A stretch of 39,329 bases of DNA from Mycobacterium parascrofulaceum ATCC BAA-614 (lineage in GTDB: Bacteria; Actinomycetota; Actinomycetes; Mycobacteriales; Mycobacteriaceae). Numbering within the stretch: the stretch's first letter is position 1; each line of letters begins with the position of its first letter. The position numbers and the translations under genes are program-made. The notes below the pieces were generated by a model. That model was not told the origin of the DNA and searched no databases. It was given only the letters and a program-made list of their open reading frames with translations. Positions 16,420-24,962 of the stretch are shown here, piece after piece. Where the stretch lies: the NCBI RefSeq assembly GCF_000164135.1, contig NZ_GG770553.1, positions 829,802 to 869,130 on the forward strand, read 5' to 3'.

Positions 16420-17351
16420 CGGTCGCGAGATTTGACGACCGCGTGGCCGTCGTGACCGGCGCCGGCCGCGGGCTGGGTCGCGCGTACGCGCAACTGCTCG
16501 CCGAGCGGGGCGCCAACGTCGTCGTCAACGACCACGGCGGCAGCCTCGCCGGCGACGGGGCCGATGCCGCCCCGGCCGGGCAGGTGGTCGATGCGATCAG
16601 GGCGGCCGGAGGCGAAGCGGTCGCCTGCACCGCGTCGGTCGCGACCCGCGACGGCGCCGCCGCGATCGTCCGGACCGCCCTCGAGCGCTACGGCCGGATC
16701 GATGTCCTGATCCACAACGCCGGCAACGTGCGGCCCGCGTCGCTGAACGAGATGGAGTACGAGGACTTCGACGCGGTGCTCGACGTACATCTGCGCGGAG
16801 CGTTCAACGTTGTGCGACAGGCCTTTCCGGTCATGTGCCGGGCGGGCTACGGGCGGATCGTACTCACCTCGTCGATCGGGGGCCTGTACGGAAACCGCAA
16901 CGTGGCCAACTACGCGGCCGCCAAGGCGGGTGTGATCGGGTTGTCCAACGTCGTGGCGCTCGAAGGTGCCGCCGACGGCGTGACGTGCAACGTGATCGTG
17001 CCGGCCGCGGTGACCAGGATGGCCGAGGGCATCGACACCTCGGCGTACCCACCGATGGGCCCGGAGCTTGTTGCTCCTGTCGTGGGCTGGCTGGCACACG
17101 AATCCTGTTCGGTGAGCGGGGAGATGTTCGTCGCCCTGGCGGGCCGCGTCGCGCGCGCGGTCATCGCCGAAAGCCCCGGCGTTTGCCGGCCGTCGTGGAC
17201 GATCGAGGACGTCGGCGAGCACTTCGATGCGATCCGAAACATCGAGGCACCGCTGATCTTTCCGGTCCTGCCGGACGGCCACGCCGAGCACATCCGCTAC
17301 AGCTTCGGCTTGGCGCACCGGTCCAATGATCGGGGCGCGCTACATGGCTGA
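16416..17351 (+). CDS. SDR with C-terminal extension (HSD17B4/MFE-2 dehydrogenase-like)
   Basis: The 311-residue SDR resembles the dehydrogenase unit of peroxisomal multifunctional enzyme type 2. Its motifs are VAVVTGAGRGLGRAYA, then VVVNDHGGSLAGDGADAAPA (an insertion characteristic of this group), HNAGN, a catalytic Ser in VLTSSIGG and YAAAK. These relatives act on 3-hydroxyacyl-CoA or steroid alcohols. About 60 residues beyond the core (SWTIEDVGEHFDAIRN) form a C-terminal extension. Its start overlaps the stop of the Baeyer-Villiger gene (ATGA) and its stop overlaps the CoA-transferase start. In the island it could act on a CoA-bound hydroxy intermediate. Confidence 0.85.
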   Translation: MTVARFDDRVAVVTGAGRGLGRAYAQLLAERGANVVVNDHGGSLAGDGADAAPAGQVVDAIRAAGGEAVACTASVATRDGAAAIVRTALERYGRIDVLIHNAGNVRPASLNEMEYEDFDAVLDVHLRGAFNVVRQAFPVMCRAGYGRIVLTSSIGGLYGNRNVANYAAAKAGVIGLSNVVALEGAADGVTCNVIVPAAVTRMAEGIDTSAYPPMGPELVAPVVGWLAHESCSVSGEMFVALAGRVARAVIAESPGVCRPSWTIEDVGEHFDAIRNIEAPLIFPVLPDGHAEHIRYSFGLAHRSNDRGALHG

Positions 17352-18564
17352 TCGGGGGCGCCGGGGCCCGATGACCGGTGTGCGCGTCGTCGATCTCACC
17401 GCGATGGTGATGGGGCCGTACTGCACCCAGATCATGGCGGACATGGGCGCCGATGTAATCAAAGTCGAACCCCCACAGGGCGATAACACCCGGTACATCT
17501 CGGTAGGTCCCGCGCCGGGCATGAGCGGGGTCTTCGTCAACGTCAACCGGGGCAAGCGCAGCGTCGTGCTGGACCTGCAAACCGATACCGGAAAGCGCGC
17601 CTTGCGCGCACTTGTCGAGACCGCCGACGTGTTCATCCACTCGATGCGCGCCAAAGCAATCGCCAGGCTCGGGTTCGGATACGAGGATGTGGCCGCGGTC
17701 AATCCGGAGATCGTCTACACCAATTGCTACGGGTATGGGCGCCGTGGGCCCGATCGTGACCGGCCCGCCTACGACGACACCATCCAGGCGGAATGCGGCC
17801 TGCCGGCGGTGCAGCAACAGCTGACCGGCGAGGCCGACTACGTCGGGACCATCATGGCCGACAAGATTGCGGGGTTGACGGCGCTGTACGCGACCACGAT
17901 GGCGCTGTTCCATCGCGAGCGCACCGGACAGGGGCAAGAGGTCGAGGTCGCCATGTTCGAGACGATGGCCTCGTTCATGCTCGTCGAACATGCCAACGGC
18001 GCCCTGTTCGACCCTCCCCTTGGCCCTGCGGTGTATCCGCGCACCGTGGCGCCCAACCGCCGCCCGTACCGCACCAGCGATGGCTACATCGCCGCGTTGA
18101 TCTACAACGACAAGCACTGGAACGCTTTCATCGAAGCCGTGCGCCCGCCTTGGGCAAGCGAGCTGTATTCCACGCTGGAACAGCGCGCCCGCGAGATCGA
18201 CACCGTGTACGGGCTGGTGGCCGAGACGATGAAAGAGCGTTCCACCGCGGAGTGGCTGGCGCTACTGCGCCAACTCGAAATCCCGGCCGCACCGCTGAAC
18301 ACACCCGGCGCGCTGTTCGACGATCCCCATCTCAACGCCGTCGGCATGTTCGAGACGGTGGACACCCCGCACGGGCCGGTGCGTTTCCCGGGCGTACCCA
18401 CCTGGTTCTCGCAGACGCCGGGCCGGATCGCGGGACCGGCGCCCGAGCTCGGCGCGCACACCGAGGAAGTGCTCGCCGAAATCAGCGCGAGCAGACACAA
18501 AGTCGCCCCAAATCTTCGTCCACAGGACGATTTTGCGACTGCTCGCGAAGGAAGGGATCTTTAA
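17344..18564 (+). CDS. CaiB/BaiF (family III) CoA-transferase
   Basis: The 406-residue product moves CoA between carboxylic acids. It opens with GVRVVDLTAMVMGPYCTQIMADMGADVIKVE, whose landmarks are VVDL, GPY and ADVIKVE. The family segments NRGKRSVVLDL and YGYGRRGPDRDRPAYDD follow. The catalytic Asp that forms the acyl anhydride is D173 in MADKIAGL, matching the formyl-CoA transferase Asp in position. I chose ATG 17344, overlapping the SDR stop by 8 bp, with GATCGGGGCG upstream. ATG codons at 17326 and 17371 are possible. The ThDP enzyme starts 2 nt after its stop. The acceptor acid and the CoA donor cannot be read from sequence. Confidence 0.9.
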   Translation: MADRGRRGPMTGVRVVDLTAMVMGPYCTQIMADMGADVIKVEPPQGDNTRYISVGPAPGMSGVFVNVNRGKRSVVLDLQTDTGKRALRALVETADVFIHSMRAKAIARLGFGYEDVAAVNPEIVYTNCYGYGRRGPDRDRPAYDDTIQAECGLPAVQQQLTGEADYVGTIMADKIAGLTALYATTMALFHRERTGQGQEVEVAMFETMASFMLVEHANGALFDPPLGPAVYPRTVAPNRRPYRTSDGYIAALIYNDKHWNAFIEAVRPPWASELYSTLEQRAREIDTVYGLVAETMKERSTAEWLALLRQLEIPAAPLNTPGALFDDPHLNAVGMFETVDTPHGPVRFPGVPTWFSQTPGRIAGPAPELGAHTEEVLAEISASRHKVAPNLRPQDDFATAREGRDL

Positions 18565-18566
18565 CC

Positions 18567-20279
18567 ATGGGTGTGCCCGTCTACAAGCGCATTCTCGACC
18601 TGTTCGAGGCCGAGGGGGTGAATACCCTGTTCGGCATTCCGGACCCGAACTTCGTGCACATGTTCGCCGAGGCCGACGCCCGCGGGTGGTCGGTGGTCGC
18701 ACCACACCACGAACTGAGCGCGGGATTCATGGCGGAGGCGGCGTCGCGCATGACGGGTAAGCCGGGGCTGTGCATCGGCACGCTCGGCCCGGGAATGGCC
18801 AACATCGCCGGAGCGATCCAATGTGCGTTGGTGGAGAACTCGCCGGTGATATTCCTCGGCGGTCAGCGCGCCCGCATCACCGAGCGCCGGGTCCGCCGCG
18901 GACGCATCCAATTCGTCCGCCAGGAGCCACTTTTCACATCGTCAGTCAAGTACAGTGCCTCCATCGAATATGCCGATCAGACCGACGAGATCGTCCACGA
19001 GGCGATCCGGCGGGCCATGTCGGGCACGCCGGGCCCGGCCTACATCGAGTACCCGTCGCACGTCATCCTCGAGGAACTCGCTGTCGCCGAGGCGCCGGGC
19101 CCGTCGGCGTACCGGCTGGTCAACCAGGGCGCCGGCACCCGCGAGGTGGCCGCGGCCGTGAAGCTGATCCGCGAGGCCCAGAGCCCCATCCTGCTGGTGG
19201 GCCACGGCGTGCACACCTCCCGTACGCAACAGGAGGTCAAGGAGCTGGCCGAGCTGATGGCCTGCCCGGTGATCCAGACCTCCGGTGGCACGTCGTTCAT
19301 CCCGGGACTGCAGGAGAGGACATTCCCCTACTTGTTCTCCCCGGCCGCCAACCGCGCCGTCGAGGAATCGGACCTCTGCGTCGCGCTGGGGACAGAGCTC
19401 GGTGAGCCCATGCACTACGGCCGGACCCAGCACTGGGCCGCCAACAACGCGAAGCGCAAATGGGTTCTGGTCGAACAAGATCCGACCGCCATCGGCGTCA
19501 ACCGGCCCGTCGACGTGGCGCTGGTCGGCGATCTGCGGGGCGTGGTGCCGCAGCTGGTCGAGGCGCTCAAGGATGCTCCGCGCAAGCCCGCACCCGCGCT
19601 TGATGACCTGATCAAAATGGACGCGAAAGAGCTTGCCGACGTGGCGGAATCGGCACCGTCGGGGCGCTCGCCGATCCACCCGGCGCGCTATGTCGTCGAG
19701 GCCACCAAGGCGTTCGACGAACTCGATGACGGCATCCTCGTGCGCGACGGGGGAGCGACCGTGATCTTCCAGTGGACCTACTCGCAGACCAAACCGCGCG
19801 ACGTGATCTGGAACCAGAACTTCGGTCACCTGGGCACGGGCCTGCCGTACGCCGTCGGCGCCTCGGTCGCCGAGGGTGGCAAACGTCCGGTCATGCTGCT
19901 GACCAGTGACTCGGCCTTCCTGTTCCACATCGCCGAGCTGGAAACCGCTGCCCGGCAGAACCTTCCGCTGGTGTGCGTGGTGGGTGTCGACCACCAGTGG
20001 GGCCTCGAGGTGGGTGTCTACAAGCGCACATTTCAGCAGCCGTCGCCGCAGCCCGGCGTGCATTGGAGCAAGGACGTCCGGATAGACAAGGTCGCCGAGG
20101 GCTTCGGCTGCCACGGTGAATACGTCGAGAAGGAAGAGGAGATCGGCCCGGCGATCGCTCGCGCCTACGCCAGTGGGAAAGTCGGGGTAGTGCACGTGTG
20201 CATCGACCCGAAGGCCAACTCCGAGGAGATGCCGAAGTACGACCGATTCCGCACCTGGTACGCCGAAGGGACCCAGTAA
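18567..20279 (+). CDS. Thiamine-diphosphate-dependent enzyme (acetolactate synthase/2-hydroxyacyl-CoA lyase-like)
   Basis: The 570-residue ThDP enzyme has the three domains of the acetolactate synthase group. The pyrimidine-binding domain contains the activating Glu E49 (APHHELSAGFMAEA). A central domain spans about residues 190-335. The diphosphate-binding domain begins near 370. The metal motif is atypical: the usual GDG is SDS (446-448), and the Asn 27 residues after the Asp is D474 in VGVDHQWG. Both ligands remain oxygen donors, so metal binding is plausible. Possible reactions are 2-hydroxyacyl-CoA lysis, 2-keto acid decarboxylation or cleavage of a cyclic diketone. GAAGGAAGG precedes the ATG at 18567. 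It differs clearly from OxcA in this window. Confidence 0.85.
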   Translation: MGVPVYKRILDLFEAEGVNTLFGIPDPNFVHMFAEADARGWSVVAPHHELSAGFMAEAASRMTGKPGLCIGTLGPGMANIAGAIQCALVENSPVIFLGGQRARITERRVRRGRIQFVRQEPLFTSSVKYSASIEYADQTDEIVHEAIRRAMSGTPGPAYIEYPSHVILEELAVAEAPGPSAYRLVNQGAGTREVAAAVKLIREAQSPILLVGHGVHTSRTQQEVKELAELMACPVIQTSGGTSFIPGLQERTFPYLFSPAANRAVEESDLCVALGTELGEPMHYGRTQHWAANNAKRKWVLVEQDPTAIGVNRPVDVALVGDLRGVVPQLVEALKDAPRKPAPALDDLIKMDAKELADVAESAPSGRSPIHPARYVVEATKAFDELDDGILVRDGGATVIFQWTYSQTKPRDVIWNQNFGHLGTGLPYAVGASVAEGGKRPVMLLTSDSAFLFHIAELETAARQNLPLVCVVGVDHQWGLEVGVYKRTFQQPSPQPGVHWSKDVRIDKVAEGFGCHGEYVEKEEEIGPAIARAYASGKVGVVHVCIDPKANSEEMPKYDRFRTWYAEGTQ

Positions 20280-20307
20280 AGCCACTGATCAAGAAGGGAT
20301 CGATTCG

Positions 20308-21744
20308 ATGCGTGAATACCTGAAGTTCTACATAGACGGGCGATGGGTCGACCCGGTGCGGCCCAACACTTTCGACGTGGAAAACCCGGCCACCGAGCGG
20401 GCCTCGGGGAAGATCTCGCTGGGGTCGGCCGCCGACGTCGACGTGGCGGTCACAGCGGCCCGGCGAGCCTTCAGCGGCTGGGCGCAAAGCACCCGCGAAC
20501 AGCGCCTGGACCTGTTGCAGGCCATCCTCGCCGAATACCAGAAGCGCGCCGGCGATCTCGCCGACGCGGTCACCGAGGAAATCGGCGCACCGCCCTCGCT
20601 GGCCGCCGGGCCGCAGGTCTTCCTCGGGATCGGTCACCTGACCACGGCCATCGACGTGCTGAAGAACTTCCCGTTTTCCGAACAACGCGGCGCCACGCTG
20701 ATCGCCAAGGAGCCGATCGGTGTCTGCGGTTTGATCACGCCGTGGAACTGGCCGATCAACCAGGTCGCGGTCAAGGTCTACCCGGCGCTGGCCACCGGGT
20801 GCACCGTCATTCTGAAACCGTCTGAGGTCGCGCCGTATTCGCCGTACATCTTCGCCGAGATCCTGGATGCCGCGGGAGTGCCGCCCGGGGTGTTCAACCT
20901 GATCAACGGTGACGGCGCGGGCGTGGGTGTGGCCCTGGCGAGCCATCCCGACATCGACATGGTGTCGTTCACCGGGTCCACCCGCGCGGGTGTCGAGGTG
21001 GCCAGGAATGCCGCACCGACCGTGAAGCGGGTGACCCAGGAGCTCGGCGGGAAGAGCCCCAACATCGTCCTCGACGACGGTGGCTTCGCTGAGGGCGTCC
21101 GCGCCGGCGTCGCGAACATGATGCCCAATTCCGGGCAGAGCTGTAACGCGCCTTCGCGGATGCTGGTGCCGAATTCCCGCATGGACGAGGCCATCACCAT
21201 CGCACGCGAGGCCGCTGAGCAAGTCCGCGTGGGCAGCCCCGACGACGCGACGGCGATCGGGCCGGTCGCTTCCAGGGCCCAGTTCGACAAAGTGCAGCGC
21301 CTGATCCAACGGGGCATCGACGAGGGCGCGACCGTCATCGCCGGAGGCCCCGGCCGGCCGGCCGGGCTGGACAAGGGTTACTTCGTGCAGCCCACCGTGT
21401 TCGCGAATGTCACGAATGACATGACGATCGCGAGGGAGGAGATCTTCGGGCCGGTGCTGTGCATCCTGGGATATCACGACATCGATCACGCCGTCGAGCT
21501 CGCCAACGACACCGACTACGGGCTGGCCGGCTTTGTCTCGGGAGAAGACCTCGACAAGGCCCGCGAAGTGGCCCGCAAGATCCGCGCCGGCTGGGTCACG
21601 ATCAACCACGCTTTCGACATGAACGCGCCCTTCGGTGGCTACAAACACAGTGGCAACGGCCGCGAGTGGAGTGACTTCGGCTTCCACGAATATCTGGAGG
21701 TCAAGAGCATCTTGGGCTACGCGCCCGACAAGTCCGCTCAGTAG
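20308..21744 (+). CDS. NAD(P)-dependent aldehyde dehydrogenase
   Basis: The 478-residue member of the ALDH superfamily would oxidise an aldehyde to a carboxylic acid. It carries N147 in TPWNWPINQ, the general base E245 in QELGGKSPNI, and the nucleophile C279 in NSGQSCNAPSR. FTGSTRAGVEV forms the cofactor site, and the C-terminal segment NAPFGGYKHSGNGRE is typical. Its length fits the family. AAGAAGGGATCG precedes the ATG at 20308. It is the last gene of the right operon, 28 nt after the ThDP enzyme, which suggests it removes an aldehyde released by that enzyme or an oxo acid formed by the alcohol dehydrogenase. A hairpin follows at 21767. Confidence 0.92.
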   Translation: MREYLKFYIDGRWVDPVRPNTFDVENPATERASGKISLGSAADVDVAVTAARRAFSGWAQSTREQRLDLLQAILAEYQKRAGDLADAVTEEIGAPPSLAAGPQVFLGIGHLTTAIDVLKNFPFSEQRGATLIAKEPIGVCGLITPWNWPINQVAVKVYPALATGCTVILKPSEVAPYSPYIFAEILDAAGVPPGVFNLINGDGAGVGVALASHPDIDMVSFTGSTRAGVEVARNAAPTVKRVTQELGGKSPNIVLDDGGFAEGVRAGVANMMPNSGQSCNAPSRMLVPNSRMDEAITIAREAAEQVRVGSPDDATAIGPVASRAQFDKVQRLIQRGIDEGATVIAGGPGRPAGLDKGYFVQPTVFANVTNDMTIAREEIFGPVLCILGYHDIDHAVELANDTDYGLAGFVSGEDLDKAREVARKIRAGWVTINHAFDMNAPFGGYKHSGNGREWSDFGFHEYLEVKSILGYAPDKSAQ

Positions 21745-21766
21745 CGGCCTCGGGCCGAAACCCGAA

Positions 21767-21791
21767 CGCGCCACGGCGGAAAGCCGTCGCG
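21767..21791. terminator. Hairpin after the right operon (terminator candidate)
   Basis: Arms CGCG (21767-21770) and ACGGC (21773-21777) pair with GCCGT (21783-21787) and CGCG (21788-21791), with a GGAAA loop and two bulged C. It lies 23 nt after the aldehyde dehydrogenase stop. The rest of 21745-21976 holds no gene; GGAGGAG near 21847 is followed only by a short ORF (21876-21911). Confidence 0.5.
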
Positions 21792-21976
21792 TGTCCTCCA
21801 CTGAATCCTGCGCAACCGCCTCTAGGCTGGCTTGCTGAACTCAACAGGAGGAGCAGCGACGTATCGGCATCAACCATGGCGCCGGGCGAGTTGGTAGTTA
21901 CGGCGCGCTGACGGCAAGCAGCGAGCCGGGCGGGAAGGATCCCGCGCCGGCTCGTCGTGCTCGGCGCCCACGGTGG

Positions 21977-23989
21977 GTGGCTCCGGTGCGCCGGGCGGGC
22001 CGACTGGCGATCTGGGATAAACCTGAGCGGCGCAGCGGCATCCCGGCGCTCGACGGATTGCGCGCGATCGCCGTGGCCCTGGTGCTGGTGGGGCATGGCG
22101 GCATCCCCGGGGTGGCCGGCGGATTCATCGGCGTCGACGTCTTCTTCGTACTGAGCGGATTCCTGATCACCGCGCTGCTCCTGGACGAGCTGGGCCGCAC
22201 CGGCCGTATCGAGCTGACCGGCTTCTGGATTCGCCGCGCGCGCCGGCTGCTGCCGGCCCTGGTCCTGATGGTGCTGACGGTGGCCGCGGCCCGCCAGCTC
22301 CTGCCGGATCGGTCGGTCACCGGCCTGCGCGACGACGCGGTCGCGGCGTTCGTCTGGATGGCCAACTGGCGGTTCGTCGCCCAGAAGACCGACTACTTCA
22401 CCCAGGGCGCCCCGCCCTCGCCGCTGCAGCACACCTGGTCGCTCGGGGTGGAGGAGCAGTACTACTTCGTGTGGCCGGTGCTGCTGATCGCGGTGACCCT
22501 GCTATTGGCCGCGCGCGCGAGGCGCCGCTTCAGCCGCGCCACGGTCGGGGGCGTGCGCTTCGCGACGTTCGTCATCGCGACCGTGGGGGCCCTCGCCTCG
22601 GCGGCGGCCGCGATGGTGATGGTCTCCGACAGCACCCGGGACCGCGTCTATTTCGGCACCGATACCCGCGCGCAGGCACTGCTCACCGGCGCCGCCGCGG
22701 CGGCCCTGCTGGTCCGCGATTGGCCCTCGTTGAACCGGGGCTGGTGCCTGATCCGGACCCGGTGGGCCCGGCGCGTGGCCCGCATCCTGCCGCCGGCCGG
22801 CCTGGCCGGGCTCGCGGCGGCGACCCACTACGCCACCGGCAGCGCCGGCGAGTTCCGGCACGGTCTGCTCATCGGGGTCGCGATCGCCGCGGTATTCGTC
22901 GTGGCGCCGGTGGCGTTGGAGCAGCGCGGGGCCGTCGCCCGCGTCCTGGCCGCGCCGCCGCTGGTGTGGCTGGGCACCATCTCTTACGGCGTCTACCTGT
23001 GGCACTGGCCAATCTTTCTGGTGCTCAACGGCGAACGCACCGGATGGACCGGGCTGCCGTTGTTCGCCGCCCGCTGCGGCGCGACCATGGCCCTGGCCGC
23101 GGTGTCCTGGTGGTTGCTCGAGCAACCCATCCGGCGCTGGCGGCCGGCGCGGGTGCCGCTGCTGCCGTTGGCCGCCGCGACGGTGGCCAGCGCCGCGGCG
23201 GTGACCCTGCTGGTGATTCCGGTCGGGACCGGGCCCGCCCTGCGCGAGGCCGGCCTGCCGCCGGGGGTCTCGGCGGTCGCCGCCGTGTCCCCCTCACCGC
23301 CGGGCACCACCCGCCCGCCCGCACCTCGCGATCCCAACCGGCCGTTCACCGTTTCGGTTTTCGGCGATTCGATCGGGTGGACCTGGATGCACTACCTACC
23401 ACCCACGCCGGGATTCGCGTTCCTCGACCACACCGTCATCGGCTGCAGCCTGGTGCGCGGCACGCCCTACCGCTACATCGGGCAGACCCTGGAGCAGCGC
23501 CCGGCGTGCGACGGCTGGCCGATCAGATGGTCGACGCAGGTCAGCCAGGACCAGCCGGACGTCGCACTGCTGATCATCGGCCGCTGGGAGACCGTCGACC
23601 GCGTGAACGAGGGGCAGTGGACCCACATCGGTGATCCGACCTTCGACGCCTACCTCAACAACGAGCTGGAGCGCGCGCTGAACATCGTGAGCGCCAACGG
23701 TGTTCGGGTGGTGGTCGCCACCGTGCCCTACAGCAGGGGCGGCGAAAAGCCGGACGGCCGCCTCTATCCGGAGGACCAGCCCGACCGGGTCAACCTGTGG
23801 AACACCATGCTGCGCAAGACCGTCGGTCATCACCCGGGCGTGCAGATCCTGGACCTCAACAAAAAGCTGTGCCCCGACGGCGTTTACACGGCCAAGGTCG
23901 ACGGCATCAAAGTGCGCAGCGACGGGGTCCACCTCACACCCGAAGGGGTGAAGTGGTTGACGCCGTGGCTCGAGGAATCCCTGCGGTAG
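21977..23989 (+). CDS. Membrane acyltransferase, OafA/YrhL type with SGNH domain (Rv0111-like)
   Basis: The 670-residue protein has an N-terminal acyltransferase-3 domain of about ten membrane helices (IPALDGLRAIAVALVLVGHGG, then VDVFFVLSGFLIT and LQHTWSLGVEEQYYFVWP, given here as landmarks). A periplasmic SGNH-hydrolase-like domain follows, beginning near FTVSVFGDSIGWTWMHYL. It would O-acylate an envelope glycan or glycolipid. The sequence is close to Rv0111 as I recall it. The start is uncertain: the frame is open back to 21839 but contains no ATG, so I use GTG at 21977. It is the first backbone gene after the catabolic island. Confidence 0.87.
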   Translation: MAPVRRAGRLAIWDKPERRSGIPALDGLRAIAVALVLVGHGGIPGVAGGFIGVDVFFVLSGFLITALLLDELGRTGRIELTGFWIRRARRLLPALVLMVLTVAAARQLLPDRSVTGLRDDAVAAFVWMANWRFVAQKTDYFTQGAPPSPLQHTWSLGVEEQYYFVWPVLLIAVTLLLAARARRRFSRATVGGVRFATFVIATVGALASAAAAMVMVSDSTRDRVYFGTDTRAQALLTGAAAAALLVRDWPSLNRGWCLIRTRWARRVARILPPAGLAGLAAATHYATGSAGEFRHGLLIGVAIAAVFVVAPVALEQRGAVARVLAAPPLVWLGTISYGVYLWHWPIFLVLNGERTGWTGLPLFAARCGATMALAAVSWWLLEQPIRRWRPARVPLLPLAAATVASAAAVTLLVIPVGTGPALREAGLPPGVSAVAAVSPSPPGTTRPPAPRDPNRPFTVSVFGDSIGWTWMHYLPPTPGFAFLDHTVIGCSLVRGTPYRYIGQTLEQRPACDGWPIRWSTQVSQDQPDVALLIIGRWETVDRVNEGQWTHIGDPTFDAYLNNELERALNIVSANGVRVVVATVPYSRGGEKPDGRLYPEDQPDRVNLWNTMLRKTVGHHPGVQILDLNKKLCPDGVYTAKVDGIKVRSDGVHLTPEGVKWLTPWLEESLR

Positions 23990-23991
23990 GA

Positions 23992-24651
23992 CTAATCGCC
24001 GGTCCGGCAGCTAATCTCCATGCTGTCGCTCTCCCGGACCTGGAAGTTGAAGCTGACGTAGCCGTTCTCCGGATCGCGCACCCGGTCGAGATACGGCTGC
24101 GTGTCCGCGGCGCTGGCGTTGTCGGCGACCACCAACGCCCCCGTCGACAACCGCGGTTCGAGCAGCTCGATCACGGGCAGATACAGGTCCTTCCAACCGT
24201 CGAGCAGGACGAAGTCCACCGGACCGTCGAAGCCGGCCAGCGTGGACAGCGCGTCGCCTTCCAGGATGGTGATCACGTCGTCGAGGCCGGTCTGCGCGAA
24301 CGTCTGCCGCGCGGCGGCGATCTTGGCTTCGTTGAGCTCGGTGGTCAGCACCCGGCCGGCGCCGTTGTCGCGCACCGCCGAGGCCAGGTGAACGGCGGAG
24401 ATGCCGAACGACATGCCGAACTCGACGACCGTCGCCGGGCGGGTCGCGCGGACCAGGGCGTAGAGCAGCCGGCCGGCGTCCGGCGTGACCGGGATGTAGA
24501 ACTCGCTCATCGCGTCGGCGCGCTCCCGCGCCGTCATCGGCCGGTCGAAATCGCCATGCCGCTGGCGCAGCAGCGACATCTGGTTCTTCGCCTCGGCGTA
24601 CATGCGGTCGAGCACCGTCGCGACCTTCGGATCCTGCAGAGTGTTGGCCAT
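23992..24651 (-). CDS. SAM-dependent O-methyltransferase (caffeoyl-CoA OMT-like)
   Basis: The 219-residue class I methyltransferase has motif I VVEFGMSFGISAVHLA, the acidic loop LTTELNEAKIAAAR, an adenine-contact segment GDALSTLAGFDGPVD and the metal/substrate strand DFVLLDGWKDLYLPV. Order and size match the cation-dependent catechol/caffeoyl-CoA O-methyltransferase family (Methyltransf_3/24). The N-terminal 60 residues are helical and probably form the dimer or substrate cap. Its stop is 2 nt from the opposing acyltransferase stop. The substrate is unknown. It has no obvious link to the riboswitch leader, which is transcribed away from it. Confidence 0.85.
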   Translation of the reverse strand: MANTLQDPKVATVLDRMYAEAKNQMSLLRQRHGDFDRPMTARERADAMSEFYIPVTPDAGRLLYALVRATRPATVVEFGMSFGISAVHLASAVRDNGAGRVLTTELNEAKIAAARQTFAQTGLDDVITILEGDALSTLAGFDGPVDFVLLDGWKDLYLPVIELLEPRLSTGALVVADNASAADTQPYLDRVRDPENGYVSFNFQVRESDSMEISCRTGD

Positions 24652-24740
24652 GTCGTCGAGGGTAGGCCGCCCGGACGGGTGACCGGCCCCGCGCCGGTGG
24701 GGGGCGGCCGCGAGCTGCGATAACGGTTACGCAAACCAGT

Positions 24741-24769
24741 TTGACGGGCCCCGGGGCGGGGTGTACAAA
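24741..24769 (+). promoter_or_regulatory. Sigma-A-type promoter for the M-box transcript
   Basis: The -35 element TTGACG (24741-24746) is separated by exactly 17 bp from TACAAA (24764-24769), which matches TATAAT at four positions. The predicted start near 24776 falls right at the 5' end of the M-box aptamer. Confidence 0.65.
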
Positions 24770-24779
24770 GGGTTTCGCA

Positions 24780-24962
24780 AGCACCTCGGTAGGTGAGGCG
24801 TCTGCATGGACACAGGCCACTGACCCCGAACGTCGAGAGACGCCCCGGGTCAGGACAGCTCTTCCCGGACCCAAGGGTTGAGCCCAAGTGGCTTCCGGGT
24901 CGCGACGATCGATGACGTTCCGGATACGCCGTGCAGTGCCGAAGCTCCGACGAGAGGGGTGC
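24780..24962 (+). ncRNA. M-box (ykoK) magnesium riboswitch
   Basis: The leader matches the M-box aptamer block by block in order: GGTAGGTGAGGC (24788-24799), then ATGGACACAGG, CCGAACGTCGAGAGACGCC, GGGTCAGGACAG, an AAGG block, GGATACGCCGTGCAGTGCC and GAAGCTCCGACGAGAGG. GGCGTCT (24797-24803) pairs with AGACGCC (24838-24844). The 5' P1 strand GCACCTCG (24781-24788) can pair with CGAGAGGGGTGC (24951-24962). M-boxes fold when Mg2+ is plentiful and shut off downstream expression. A known mycobacterial M-box lies upstream of Rv1535. This call rests on motif matching by eye, not on a covariance model. Confidence 0.88.

Noticed and set aside
20060..20090. GTCCGGATAGACAA-like resemblance to the island operator
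   Set aside because: It lies inside the ThDP enzyme coding sequence, is not symmetric, and is expected by chance in GC-rich DNA.
18942..20285. Minus-strand frame of 447 codons opposite the ThDP enzyme gene
   Set aside because: It mirrors a gene with clear ThDP motifs and has no ribosome binding site or domain of its own.
19891..21801. Minus-strand frame of 636 codons opposite the aldehyde dehydrogenase gene
   Set aside because: It runs antisense across the end of one real gene and all of another, with a low-complexity protein.
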